Origin: Macrotrachela quadricornifera
Taxonomy: Eukaryota; Rotifera; Eurotatoria; Philodinida; Philodinidae
Reading direction: 5' to 3'
Assembly: GCA_022393335.1 (NCBI GenBank)
Contig: JAJEKB010020311.1
Coordinates: forward strand, 62,001-126,000
DNA: 64,000 nucleotides
Part shown: piece by piece, positions 37,931 through 49,702 of the stretch
Layout: each line of letters starts with the position of its first letter
Position numbering within the stretch: the stretch's first letter is position 1
Program-made: the position numbers and the translations under genes
The notes under the pieces: generated by a model
What the model was told of the DNA's origin: nothing
The model's database searches: none
Seen by the model: only the letters and a program-made list of their open reading frames with translations

Positions 37931-38450
37931 TAAAAATATAATTCGAGATATCGAAGTACCCATCGACATTCAGGTTGGATATGGATATCGATGCCCAATT
38001 GTGAGAAAAATACTACTCAAATATGAAAACCCTTTGTATCCGATATTATTAATTGCTATGTATATGACCGTTTCGCTGCTACTCTTTTATATAAAACGTT
38101 TTCATATTTTATCGTGAACTACAATGACATTGTAAACAAAAATGCGAACGTTGAAATAGTATTATTTAAGTGCTATTTCTATTCGGAAAAACTTGGTAAC
38201 ATTATTCAAAAAATATGATTTTTATTTATTATAATTTTATGTTCACATTCACTTATAAAATTCTAATTTATTCATAAAGCACCTAGTTATTGATGCAGCA
38301 TTGAACAACAATCTAATCAAAATAAATAATTAAACAATGATCATCATTTTTAATCGATGCTGGTAGATTAATTTAAGTATTAGTAATTAGATGATTGTAA
38401 TAGTCTTCTCCATATTTATCTGAACTATATTCGAATCATAGTTTCCAATG

Positions 38451-38602
38451 GTCATTTGTGTGTGCCATACTTATAAAGTGGTCATTTGAATCATAGTTAC
38501 CATAGTCATTATAATCATAGTTATTATGGTCATTATAACCATACTTACTGTGGTCATTTTAACCATAGTTATTAAATGGTGATTTATACCATACTTATTG
38601 GT
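38451..38602. repeat. ~30-bp minisatellite (CATAGTTATYATGGTCATTATAAC)
   Basis: About five imperfect tandem copies of a 30-bp unit alternating 'catagttat' or 'catacttat' with 'ggtcatttt'. No coding role is apparent. Confidence 0.7.
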
Positions 38603-38607
38603 GACTT

Positions 38608-38667
38608 GACAGTTGAGCCCCGACAGTTGAGCTCCCCGACAATTGAGCTCCCGACAATTGAGTCCCC
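38608..38667. repeat. Four tandem copies of GACARTTGAGCTCCC
   Basis: Units of 14-16 bp start at 38608, 38622, 38638 and 38653. A single inverted match (GGGCTCAACTGT) occurs at about 40886, on the far side of the mariner element. Confidence 0.75.
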
Positions 38668-38936
38668 AACATAAAGAAGAATTAGAAAACACAAGAAAAT
38701 AAATTTATTTTGGACACAGTAACAATCACAATAAAAATTGAACAGTGCTCTTGCTATTTTAAAATACACGCCTTTTGTAATCAAATGAAAAGGAACCAAT
38801 TGTTGGAATTATTCATTCAAACTTTCATATTTTGCAGGCTTTCTTAGTTTTACTTGTCGCATCTGCAATTTTTCACTCATTATTAGGTTCATACAGACCT
38901 GCACAATTATTTTGATCTTGACACCAGATGGTTTTA

Positions 38937-40551
38937 CCGGGTGGGCCAAAAGTAACCCAACAGAGAATTTTTTTTGAATATTTTCTTTGTATATCGTTAG
39001 TTAGATCTCATATCCAGACCATATATACTAGGTGATATATATGTGTTAACAACGGCATCTACAGCCAATAGCGCAAGTGGTTTAATCTTTCATCCACTGA
39101 TTTACTTTTGTGCTTTTTATATTTATGATTTCGTGCGTAATTCTAACTATACATTTTAATTCCATCACTCATGTGTGGTCACGCGTGTGGCATGATAGGA
39201 AGAAATAGGCAGCAAATGATCATTTTAATCTAATAATTCCTAATCTTTTTCAGATTACTTTTACTATGAGTAGTCGTTCACGACTATCCAAATCAGAAAG
39301 AATTGAGATTGTCAAATGGTACGCCGTTCACCAAAATGCAGCTGAAGTTGCTCGTAAGTTTCAAGACCATTACAATCGAACTCCTCCGGCACGAGACAGT
39401 ATATTGGATCTTGTACGAAAATTCGACGAAACCGGAAGTGTCGAAGATAAATCCAGATCTGGTCGACCTAGATCTGTTAGCACTGACGAAAATCGAGAAC
39501 GTGTTCGTGTCGCTTTTGAAGAAAGTCCCGGAACGTCGACCAGAAGAGCGTCTCTAGAGCTGAACTTGGCTAGAACTAGCCTTCGACGAATGATGAAGGA
39601 ATTAGGATTGAAACCGTATCGTCCTCAATTACTGCATGACTTGAACGATGATGATCCCGATCGACGTTGTGAATTTGCTGAGATTTTTCTGAATTTAGTT
39701 GCCAATGATTCTTCACTTCCTGATCGGATTCTTTGGACCGATGAAGCTACTTTCAAGTTGAACGGACATGTCAATCGCCACAACTGTGTTTATTACGCTG
39801 TTGAAAATCCGCATATCGTTATTACAGAAGAAATGAATGCTCCAGGGGTTATTGTCTGGGCAGGAATTTGGTCTGGAGGTATTATTGGCCCCTTCTTCTT
39901 CCGTGATACTGTAACTGCGAACAGCTATCTCGAAAAGCTGAAGAAAGAAATTGTTCCTGCTATTGAATCTCAAATGAATTTAAGAAAAATATTTTATATG
40001 CACGATGGAGCATCAGCTCATTATGCCAAATCCGTTCGAGACTTCTTAGATGACAAGTTTCGTAATCGATGGATTGGTCGGCGTGGACCGATTGAATGGC
40101 CAGCTCGATCTCCGGACTTGACCCCAACTGACTTTTTTTTATGGGGGTTTTCTCAAAGACCGTGTGTATGCGACAAAGTCTCGAAATCTTCAAGCACTCA
40201 AGGATGCTATTATTACAGAAATACAAAGCTTGTCAATCGAATCATGTCGACGAGTGTGTCAATCAGTACCTGAACGATTGCAGCTTTGCAAAGACTTAGA
40301 AGGTGGACATATTGAACAATTTCTATGAAAATGTTTATTGTTAAAGTTCTTTCGTAAATAGGGACTCTCGTATATATCATTTTCTAGCTTTGTTACTTTA
40401 ATAAACGCTTCATAATATGGATACTGATCATATGCTGCATCTTCGAGTTATATCACCTAGTCTATGTGATATAAATATGAGATCTAACTAACGATGTGCA
40501 AAAAAAATATTCAAAAAAAATTCTCTGTTGGGTTACTTTTGGCCCACCCGG
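38937..40551 (+). mobile_element. Complete mariner-type (DD41D) transposon, 1,615 bp
   Basis: 77-bp terminal inverted repeats (38937-39013 and 40475-40551, starting CCGGGTGGGCCAAAAGTAAC) differ at only a few positions. The element is flanked by TA on both sides (38935-38936 and 40552-40553). It contains one transposase frame broken by a single frameshift. Long, well matched repeats and an almost intact transposase suggest recent insertion. It could still be mobilised in trans if a functional copy exists elsewhere. Confidence 0.95.
39266..40328 (+). pseudogene. Mariner-family DD41D transposase, single frameshift
   Basis: The N-terminus has the paired helix-turn-helix DNA-binding region (ERIEIVKWYAVHQNAAEVAR ... 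RSGRPRSV). The catalytic acidic residues are the Asp of WTDEA, the Asp of MHDGASAHY and the Asp of LTPTDFFLWG, with 41 residues between the second and third. A DD41D spacing has been described for the 'rosa' group of mariner relatives. One extra base in the TTTTC run at about 40148-40152 shifts the frame just after the third Asp, so the in-frame product ends at 40273. The other frame continues family-like sequence to TGA at 40326-40328. Without the shift the protein would be 353 residues, typical of mariner. Catalytic residues are intact; the C-terminus is not. Confidence 0.93.
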
Positions 40552-40982
40552 TAGATATTTTAGCACGTCGATAAATAAAACCATCAAGTAAACGTTGATC
40601 TGGCTTCTGGAGGTTTTTACAGTTGACATTATGTAATAATAGTAATAGATTAGGATAGAAGCAGTAGTGATGACTGGATAAGAGGAGATGAATATAGTTG
40701 TTTATCATATGCTTTATCTGAATTATAACCGGTCTATTTATAGATCAGAACGATGAACGAATGCATGAATACAGACAAGAGATGGGTATCATAAAACAAA
40801 TAGAGAATGATTATAAATTCCTGAAAAAGATAATACTAACATATTGAGTGAATATCCAAGATCTATGGAGATGACAAATACAGTGAGGGCTCAACTGTTG
40901 GTGGGGATTGTTCGTTTGAAATCGTTTTGAAAAAAATCACAAATGTCAGTTATATCGATTTAAAAAAATACTAGATATAAAA
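40552..40982. other. Short spacer
   Basis: No gene seen. It holds the probable 3' UTR of the minus-strand gene that ends at 40983. Confidence 0.4.
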
Positions 40983-42980
40983 TCAAACGAGAAAAGTCTT
41001 TACAGCGAAAAAATAATTTTTGGAACAAAGGAATATTAAAACACAAATCATTAGAGTACTGCAATGACCATTTATGATGGAACACTTGTTACAACCAATG
41101 ACACCTGGTCGACATGGCAATGTACTTTCTTCAATCATTGTTTCCACTAGTGTTTCAGCTGCATTATTCGTTTGTTGTGCGATTTGCGTTATGTTCTGTA
41201 TTACATTGTTCATCTCTTCAATATCGATGTCACCTTTATGTGTTAGAATATCTGTGATGACATTATCAGCGGATTGTTCAGCAAACTAAAAGACAACAAA
41301 CTACATAATATTGAGAACAAAAAGTGGCGTCCGTTACTTGGGTACTTCCAGTGACGGTAACATCAATAATACAAGCTTGTCGAACAGCATCGAGGTATCC
41401 TGGTGTTGTTTCTACGACCGGATCATTTCGTGGCAAGTGTTGTGTTGCTTGTTTCATGAAAGTATCACAAACACTATCTGCCATTGCACTTGTTACAACT
41501 TCTTTCTGAGTTGTAGACTCTGTTATTATCAACTGAGGTGTGCTTCGTTTACTAATACAACCGTTGACACACATGCCCGTCGTACCCTGAGCATTAATAT
41601 GTCTTAATGTAGCAAACAAAGTGAATTTATAATGGCCACCATTCCAAGACTAGAAATATTGAAAAGAAACTATGTACAGACGAAAACGATTTTTCAGACT
41701 TACACTGTACCTAATCTACACACTAAATAGAGCTTTTCTGTATGCCACATTTAAATCGAAACCCGTCTTTGAAATCGACACATCTGTATATACACGATTA
41801 GTTTAATGGTGAGAAAGAATTCAAAATCAAAATTTTATTTACCGGATCCACAGGATTTAGGAGTTCCTGTTACATCGCTTGGCGTCAAAGTGCAAAGTGG
41901 AATTTTATCAGCATTATAGAGTGTCATGTCAAACTAAAACAGTTTTTCATATAAACTAACTATAGATTAAAGCTGTTTGCTTAACCATGTTCCTACTTAC
42001 ACTAGTGACAATATCTCCTTTTTGTGAACCAGAATTGACCACGTGAATCAAAACATATGGATCTTGATAAAGTACGGAAGAACCAGTAATTTGACACCAC
42101 ATACTCGAAGCCATGCTACCAGCAACTTTTGGAAATTGAATCAATTGTGGATCGCCCCAATAATCACATTTATATAATAATTCTTGTTGTTCGTGTGAAC
42201 TAGAATGGAAAGTGTGTTAACAAAACCGATAAGTGTGTGACAAGTGCTGTTTCAGAAAGAAACGTACCCAGTAGTTATACATAGGTTGTCCATTGCAAAA
42301 TGCTTACCATCTCCTACGTTGTGGAAGGCAGGCGTACCTCGAAATGTTGAAAAAGCAATCTTATCAATATTTTTCCAATCTAACTCGACTTTAGTCGCTG
42401 ATTTCGTTTGAAGTATAATTGTTTGGTTGTAAACCCTCATCCTGGATCGTTCACCAACCATTACTAACTGCAAGTTATTGTTCCAAGCTGCAGCAGCTAT
42501 AAATGACTTGATGCTGAATGCTTCAAGTGAACTGGATAAACCGACGCTAATAGTCATGGGATCTCCACCGTCATTTAGGGCTACGTATTGTCCACTACTC
42601 AACGCAGTGATATAGCCACTATCAGGATGTTTTGACTGAGAGACAACTAATCCATTTGTCCACTCTAATCCATGGTAGAAGTGGGGTATAGGTGCATCTA
42701 TACCACTGAAGTCGTCGAAATCAATTAATGTAAATCCTTTTGGACAATCTAATCAAAATAGAGAAAACGACTAGTAGATCTGTATGCATCGAATAATACT
42801 GATGTTTCTATGTTAGATTCTTCACTTCATTTCAGAAAGGAATAGTACTTACCAGAACATAATACAGATGGCAATCTAGTATTAGAGAAATCGAATATGA
42901 AAAACGTGAACAATAGTCGGGACTTACACAACAGCAGACAATACCCCAATCAAACTTAGCAGTAATATCCGGACAGTCAT
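40983..42980 (-). CDS. Eight-exon secreted / probably surface-anchored protein, ~507 aa
   Basis: Exons: 42980-42928, 42875-42853, 42748-42268, 42199-42001, 41933-41843, 41783-41722, 41649-41338, 41285-40983. Junction phases all fit. The protein starts with a signal peptide (MTVRILLLSLIGVLSAVV). Next comes a domain beginning FTLIDFDDFSG...YHGLEWTNG and running to CITTGSHEQ, which looks like a beta-sandwich (about residues 25-250). A Cys-containing region with ACIIDVTVTGSTQFA resembles the end of von Willebrand D/AMOP-type modules. The C-terminus (CSTLMICVLIFL) is hydrophobic, suggesting a GPI or membrane anchor. Exon 6 is delicate: the donor used here (AGT/GTGTAG) is weak, and the stronger GTAAGT 18 bp downstream would include an in-frame TAG. 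A TATATA box lies near 43047-43055. Function unknown. Confidence 0.75.
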
Positions 42981-44100
42981 GTCGTTTAATGTAAAATAAG
43001 AGTTGTTGTTTTCGAACAAGAATGCATTAGTATTTAAACGATACCGTATATATAAAAGTTCCTAGTTCTCTAACAACATTATTTATCTGTTTCGAGTACT
43101 GATAAGAATGTTTCTTTGGTTTTAAAATTCATTTTTTATGCGTCGTCTCTCGTAACGAATTACACACCTGTAAAGATTTTACTTGGATGAAGAAAAACAA
43201 TATTATTTCAGGTTGAAAGACAAATAATCGTCATAATTTATTTGCACAGACTTCTGAAGATATTAGATTTTCATTCCGAGAAAAACTGTTACTTCGGCGA
43301 CTTTCAATACGCTTCAACAGCATTTCAAACTAAATTGACTCCATTTTGCTATAAAAGTAAGGCACAATAATGAATTTAAGGACGTACAGTTTCGATAAAA
43401 ATACTGAAATGGTGACAGTAAATAATTCTCAGTGAACACTTATGATGCTTGTATATCCCTGTTTACTGATATACTGTTAATATTTATCATATATTTCAAA
43501 ATCGAAGAAGAGTGGTTGTTTTTTGAATAATTTTTGATGGAAAATAGATGGAGACCTGCAGTTTTCATCATTCGAAAGAAGAAATAAAACTATCAAACTA
43601 TATACATCATACTTTTCTTGAAAAAGCTTTCAAAGAATTTCCATTAAGTTTCTTACAAAAACTATGCTTTTTTTATAGATCAAAAACACTTTTTTTCAAA
43701 TATAGAGAAAAATTCATTTTTTTGTCGAAAATCGATGAAAAACACTTGATAAAATATGTATAATTTACGAATGATTGCTGCTATCGAAGTGGAATTTGTA
43801 TAGTTTGTGAAGCTTTGGTTGGACATTACAATGCATTCTGCAAAATTAATTTTACAAAGCTTTGACAAGACTCGATATTTTGTTTTTGGTAAACTTGACG
43901 GAAGGTCTTTGAAAACTTTTTCAAGAAAAATCTGATGTATACAGTTCGATGCAGTTTCATCTCGTCTTTCGAACGGTGAAAATCGCAGGTCCTCATGTCA
44001 AAAATTATTCAAAAAACAACCACCCTTCTTCTATTTCAAAAATGAATAATAGATCGTTAATAGCTAATTCATCAGTCCTATCAGTGTCTGAGTGTACTTA
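42981..44100. other. Promoter side of the secreted-protein gene and spacer
   Basis: A TATATAAA-like core promoter lies at about 43047-43055, some 70 bp from the ATG at 42980. Otherwise no gene is supported; the frame at 43548-43763 is Phe/Lys-driven. Confidence 0.4.
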
Positions 44101-44721
44101 CAAGGGAACCTTCTCAGGTGCCAAATCGCTTTTGATTCGGGATTTAGTACACCTTATAGGTCTCAGTGGATCATGCTTATGAATAAAACTGTTCAGGCCC
44201 ATGAAGTATTCCTGACAAGATATCAGGGTTTTAGCGAAATTCTCCTATAGGACCCTACTTTTCCGGCACAGCCTTATTTTTGAATTTTTGACATGAAACT
44301 TTACCCACACAAAGATTTCAGCTAAACTAGATTGCAGAAAAAAATTCAGAACTTTTCAACGAAGCCACTTAGAGATATGAAGATGACAAGGTAAAGTGTT
44401 TTTTTATAGATAGTGTATTCAGTATGTCTTTTTTGAAATCTTCATATCTCTAAGAGGCTTCGTTGAAAAGTTCTGAATATTTTTCGGCAAGCTAGTTTAG
44501 TTGAAATCTGTATGTGAGTAAAGTTTCATGGCAGAGACTCGAAAAGAAGGTTGTGCGGAAAAAGCAGGATCCTATAGGAGAATTTCGCTAAAACCTCAAT
44601 ATGTCGTCAGGAACACGCTATGAGCTCGAACTCTTTTAACCATAAACATAATTTACCGAGACCTATAAGATATACTAAAGCTCGACTCAAAAGCGCTCTG
44701 GCATCTGGGATGGTTCTCTTG
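44101..44721. mobile_element. 'CRAGGGAACC' family foldback MITE, copy 3
   Basis: Starts CAAGGGAACCTTCTCAG and ends with the complement GGTTCTCTTG. It is flanked by TTA on both sides (44098-44100, 44722-44724). Internally it aligns with copy 2 along most of its length (for example CAGGCCCATG, TAGGACCCTACTTTTCC, and TTTCAACGAAGCC with TGGCTTCGTTGAAA). It is more diverged than copy 2. Confidence 0.82.
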
Positions 44722-44789
44722 TTAGCTTATAGTGCTGTGCTAGTGCACATTCGATATAGTTTTATGTGTTTGGAAATATGGCTTACGAG

Positions 44790-45577
44790 AGAACTTCCTC
44801 AGATGTTTAAGCCATTTAGGTTCCATCTTTTGGCAATAGGTAGACCTGAAAAAGGTATAAAACACTCAAGAGGGTTTATGCACTGGCGCCTTTATTCCCG
44901 AGATATCGAATTTTTAAAGCTTCGCATACTACTGGTGTAACCTGTTCTGGATTAAGAGTTAGACCATATCTCATATCGTTATACACTAGAAAAGTCCTCA
45001 CCAGAGTGAATCAATGAAAATGATAGTTCAGGAAAAAGTGAGTGAAACATAGTCGTTTGTCACACCAGCTGCAGCAGATAAAAGGAGTTGCATCACATGA
45101 AGGTACGATGCATATTGTTGTATCGAAGGAAAAAACAGACTTCGGTGACAATTTAAAGGATCCTGAATGATTATCAATGTAGTCATTGGCACACCAAGCG
45201 TATAGGATTATCGAACAAAAACCTTCGATAGAGACATGAAGTGATTGATGTTAAGTTAGTCGAGCAGCCCGCCATCGTATAACCGATGAGGGATTATTTT
45301 CATTTGCCTATTGTAAAAGACATCTAATGCCAATAGAAGCGATACTGATAAGATGTGATATAACATCCAATCCGAAACAAATTGCATGAGTAGGACGCGA
45401 AGCTTTAAAAAATTTTCACCTGAATACTCTACTGTTCTCCAAAAATGACCATTTTTTATTTCTGTCCCGTTTCGTATGCATCTTGAAAATTTTATATCTC
45501 AAAAATAAAGGCGCGAGTGCAGGAATTCCCTTGAGGTTTTCATACCTGATTGAGATCTATCTAACTGGGGAAGCTCC
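44790..45577. repeat. Degenerate inverted repeat, possible old foldback element
   Basis: 44790-44932 and 45472-45577 share, in opposite orientation, blocks such as GCGCCTTTATT, GAGATAT and CTTCC(T/C)CAG. TTTTAAAGCTTCGC recurs inverted near 45395. Pairing is imperfect and the ends are not defined. Confidence 0.4.
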
Positions 45578-46032
45578 CATATAAGTTCGAGATTTATAAG
45601 TTTTTACAAAATGAATCAATTTTCTTTTGAACATTTACGGATCATGATCATTTTTCTTTACCTTCTTCATAATCATACATTTGATTATATGTTTGCGAAA
45701 CAGAGTAAAAACAATTCAATGTTGAAACTCGATAGTAAATAAACATTAATGCACATGACAACAACGAAATTAATACAAAACCAAGGGGGTAAGTGCAGAC
45801 GCCCAGCATCCAAAAGTAGCATGAGGTGCTGTCGGCACCTAACCTGCACTTTCCCTCTTGTACAAAACAATCAGTCGCACACATTCTTAGAAGTCTTATA
45901 ATGTAACTTTTTGAAAAAAAAGATGTACTGAATGAGTAGTTTGAATAGGCATATCTATACAAATATATCTCGACGGCCTTGTTTATATATCATTTAATTA
46001 AAATATCTTTTTCTTAAATTGTTTTGACATTA
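45578..46032. other. Spacer
   Basis: No supported gene. Confidence 0.4.
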
Positions 46033-48183
46033 ATGATGCACGGAATCGAAGAGCATCTTGCACCGTTACCAGGTGTTGCTATACACCCACTTTCAGACGA
46101 ATCTAATCCCGACAATGATTCTCATGTCGAAATTACGTCTGTTATCGATGAAAATGAATTTATCGAATGACCTAATTATCTACAACTTAATTCGGACAGC
46201 GACGAGGCTAGGGAAATGAATTATCCCTCAACTCAATCTTAAACACCCGTTAATTATTCGTCGTTAGAGTCATCCAGTGATGATGAAAACTTATTATAAT
46301 CATCTCGTCAATCTGCATCTGCTCATAATAACATTCTGTCGACAACAATGGACTGTAAATGAAAAATTAAATGCATTCTGGCTATTTCGAAGAAAACAAC
46401 AAGAAACACCAAACAGCCACAGAAGTCGAACGTGACACAAAACAGGTCCATACCTGAATCAAAAATAAAGATGAATTATTAAAACTGTCAGTCTAAAAAA
46501 AGGTTAGTAATCCACTCTTGTTTTAAATATTTCGATGGAAGTGGTAAGGAAATTAACTTATGTGGACCTGGATTCTCGTTTAAATTGTCTAGTATCGTCA
46601 AAAATATAGTGCTCCTAGATCGACAACAACATCTGTTTCTGATATTCCTAAAGAAAAGGTAACATTTCGTAAACTTCTACGCCGTGGATGACAATTAAGT
46701 GAAGAATTAAATCATCCATGTCCATCGTTGAAATGGTTTGATCATATTCGTCATCGACTCTCATTTCGATGTTCGAAATGACAACAGAAGAATTCAATGA
46801 CGAAGTTCATCAAAAAGTGACTTCATCTTACACTTATCTTCAATGAGCAAGTCATTGGGATCCAAAACGTGGCTCAATGGAGGCCTTCACTCTACGTGAC
46901 GTGTTTAATATGGATGGATCTTCATTTGCATTATTTGGTGATCAGGCAAAACGATCAATCAACGATATTAACACTTGTAATGAAGTGGAAGGGTATTTAA
47001 ATAACAAAGTGAGTGCTTTTCTTTTGCTACAACATAGAAAATTTAACTTATTCATTCGTGACAAGGTTTTATGTACAGCTTCTGAACAAATTTTCGTAAA
47101 TCTCTAAAATATTGCCTTGAAAGGCTTTAGACGTAGTTAAAGTGTGCATTTGTTAAATATATATATTCTTTTGTAAGAGCTATTAAAAATAATCACAAGT
47201 CTTCGTTATATTCCAAAAGCTATCGATAGACAGGTCAGCTTTTATTAGGAAGAACTAAACAAAGAATTATTCTATTTGCTATTTTATTTATTTTTTCTTT
47301 ATTAACAGATTTTGTACCTTTATTCTCATAAATTCAGGTGAAGATCAACACGTCGGTCCTATTCTATTGTTCAAAGGCAAAGGTCACATTTCACCTAATA
47401 AGCTGAAACAATACGTCAATGGTATTAAGGTGTTTTTAACTCCTGAAGGTGTTATCAATATTCTAGTCATGAATAAATATAATGAATAGTTCATTTCTAA
47501 AGTAAGACATCTCCAAATTTCCTAAATAAAAACTCGTTTAGATATCTTTTTATCGTTTTCCTCAACAATAGAATTCAGATAGTAAGTTTTTTGAGCCAAT
47601 TCGCAAAACTTTTAGAGAAAAATGAGTCATTTCTCAAAGAGAAATTCGTATTTTGTGAATCTATTAATGAATACACATACAAAGAGGTATCAGTCAAAGT
47701 CTTTTAAACGTTATTTGTAGGGTCAAGATGGATATCCTAAGATGCTGCTTGTTGATTCAGCAGGTTCTCATCTTAATCCGAACACCATTCGGCATCTTTG
47801 AAAAAATTGTTGTTGCAGTTTTTCCTACCGGTTGTACAGTGTATCTTGAATCAATTGACATACCGATCTTTGCAACGTTTAAAAATCATTGTGCTGATGC
47901 CGAAGAAAAATACATCGAATAAAATGGTCCAAGATATAAAATTAAACTTACTGCTTCACAATCAAGAATTCTTTGCACTCGATTAACAGTAACGGCTTGG
48001 AAACCTATGCAAGTAAGTATCAATTTTAAAGAAGAATTTAAAAATATTGGATATATATGAAGTATTAATACACCAATGTGACCAAGAACTTTTCCAACTT
48101 ATACATTTGACCCAGATACAGTAGATTTTCCATTGGTATACATTAATCAATCCGAAGACGATGATGATGAAGAAGAAAAGTAA
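46033..48183 (+). pseudogene. Decayed pogo/Tigger-type (DDE_1) transposase
   Basis: Fragments in order across several frames. The first is an acidic N-terminal piece (EEHLAPLPGVAIHPLSDESN). A KIKCILA...-like helix remnant follows, then the frame at 46877 (RDVFNMDGSSFALFGDQAKR). Then come GPILLFKGKGHISPNKLKQY, GIKVFLTPEGVIN, PKMLLVDSAGSHLNPNTI (second catalytic Asp region), PTGCTVYLESIDIPIFATFK and an Asp/Glu-rich tail (DDDDEEEK). The last blocks match the conserved order of pogo/jerky/CENP-B-like DDE_1 proteins ('LLxDSxxSHxxP', 'GCTxxLQPLDxxxxxxFK'). At least six in-frame stops and several frameshifts make it inactive. No terminal repeats were identified. Confidence 0.72.
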
Positions 48184-48667
48184 ATTGAAATCCAAGCAAA
48201 ATTAACTGAAGAGCTGAACACAGGGTTATCAAATCGGAAAATTAAACTTTGTTCAGCTTTCTCATTTATTTGTTTTAGTTAATCTGATGCATCAAAATTT
48301 TCAGTGCATATCTCATAAACAATACTTAGTAGATGGGAATATTCTAAAAAATTTACGCACTAAGAAGTCGATATTCATTAATTGTCATTTTAGGCAGAAA
48401 ATAGTAATTTTTTACTCATATAGAAGAAAATGTCCATGCATGGTACTCCAAAGATTAAATTAATTTATTTAGAAACTCTTTCTTTTCTTGTTATCGTATT
48501 TAATTTATAACTTATACAAGCATTTTTTGTATCTCTATGTGCGTTAAAAAAGAAAATAAACAGATAATCATCGTTTTTACTTTGTTTTAAGAAATAAAAT
48601 CAATGAATCTAAATTATTTATTAAGAAGAAGATCCGGATCTAAAATGTTTTTCAATTAGAAATTGAT
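48184..48667. other. Spacer between pogo remnant and gene A
   Basis: AT-rich, no gene; holds the 3' UTR of gene A. Confidence 0.4.
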
Positions 48668-49624
48668 TTATTGAATTTGTTTTAATGTCACTTCTAGTAC
48701 ACTGAGTGGTTCAAGAAAGGATTGATAAATAAGTGTCTCAGTTCGATAAGCATGTTCATTAAGTAATTGATCGACTTCACTTCCGTTGTTTTGACAAATA
48801 TCATTCCATAACTTATTGATAAGTCCATGTAACTCATTCAAAATTTGTCCAGTTAAGTTTTGAAGTTTTTGAATAATAGGAACCATATTGGTTAGTAATT
48901 CTTGATAAAGTTTCATTTTAATAGTATAATTCGGATCTGATGAATTAGGTCGAGCACTTTTAATTCTTTCACGTAGATCATTAATATGTTTTGTAAGTGT
49001 TTCTCGAAGATCATCAATCATCTCATCAACAAAAGAATCAAGTTGTTCAGAATCAAGTGATGATAGATCTGGTCGGCGATTGTTTGGTTTTAATTTTAAA
49101 ACCAGCGTTTTGAGTTTCGAGAATTTCTTACGGACTGATACAGTGACCGTTTGCTAAACAATTAAGAAAGAAATAAGGAATGAATTAGAAAAGACATCAA
49201 CAATTAAGAATACGAATTAACTAATCATCATTCTTTTTGAAACGAAATCCATATTGTACAAAGGAAGTTTATGAAATTCTAGTAATGATTTCACTGCCTT
49301 CAGAAGAATTAGCTATAGTTTGAATGGCAGAAAAATTCAAGAGGAAAACCATAGACTACAATCTTATAGAGTTTCATGGAGTACTTCGTTAGGAAAATTT
49401 CTGAAAAATGCCAAAAGAATCAACAATAGAAGCATTTAACTGTACCGTTACAGACGACGGGGAAGATTGTGTAGCTGCTCCTGTTCCAACACCATATCCT
49501 TCATTGCTGTCTAATGGATTACCGTGATTTGGTGTCTATTGAAGCGAAAAGACAGAGTTAACTGGCATATGGAAGAATTCCGTATACAAAGCATACTTAC
49601 ACCGAACGCATCATAGGAGGACAT
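48668..49624 (-). CDS. Helical-family gene A (199 aa)
   Basis: Exons: 49624-49601 (ATG, 8 codons), 49535-49446, 49153-48668; both introns are GT-AG and in phase 0. The N-terminal 38 residues are Gly/Ser/Thr-rich. A basic strand-like stretch (TVSVRKKFSKLKTLVLKL) follows, then a long all-helical region with MIDDLRETLTKHINDLRERI, KSARPNSSDPNY and KLYQELLTNMVPIIQKLQNL. No signal peptide or clear membrane segment. The helix-(IKSxRP)-Y-QEL pattern recurs in gene B and, more weakly, gene C, and gene D is a close but broken relative, so the four form a local family. I do not recognise it from known databases. The coiled-coil-like pattern suggests self-association or lipid/protein binding (inference). 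Confidence 0.78.
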
Positions 49625-49702
49625 TGTAAATGTTCTAATCTAAAAGAAAAATATGATCTTGTTTAACAGATTTTTTGAGTTCTATCATCACGAAAAAGAC
49701 TT

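Noticed and set aside
37524..38117. Pair of Arg/Ser-rich small proteins
   Set aside because: They fall in a TCGA-rich inverted repeat, with frames on opposite strands mirroring each other.
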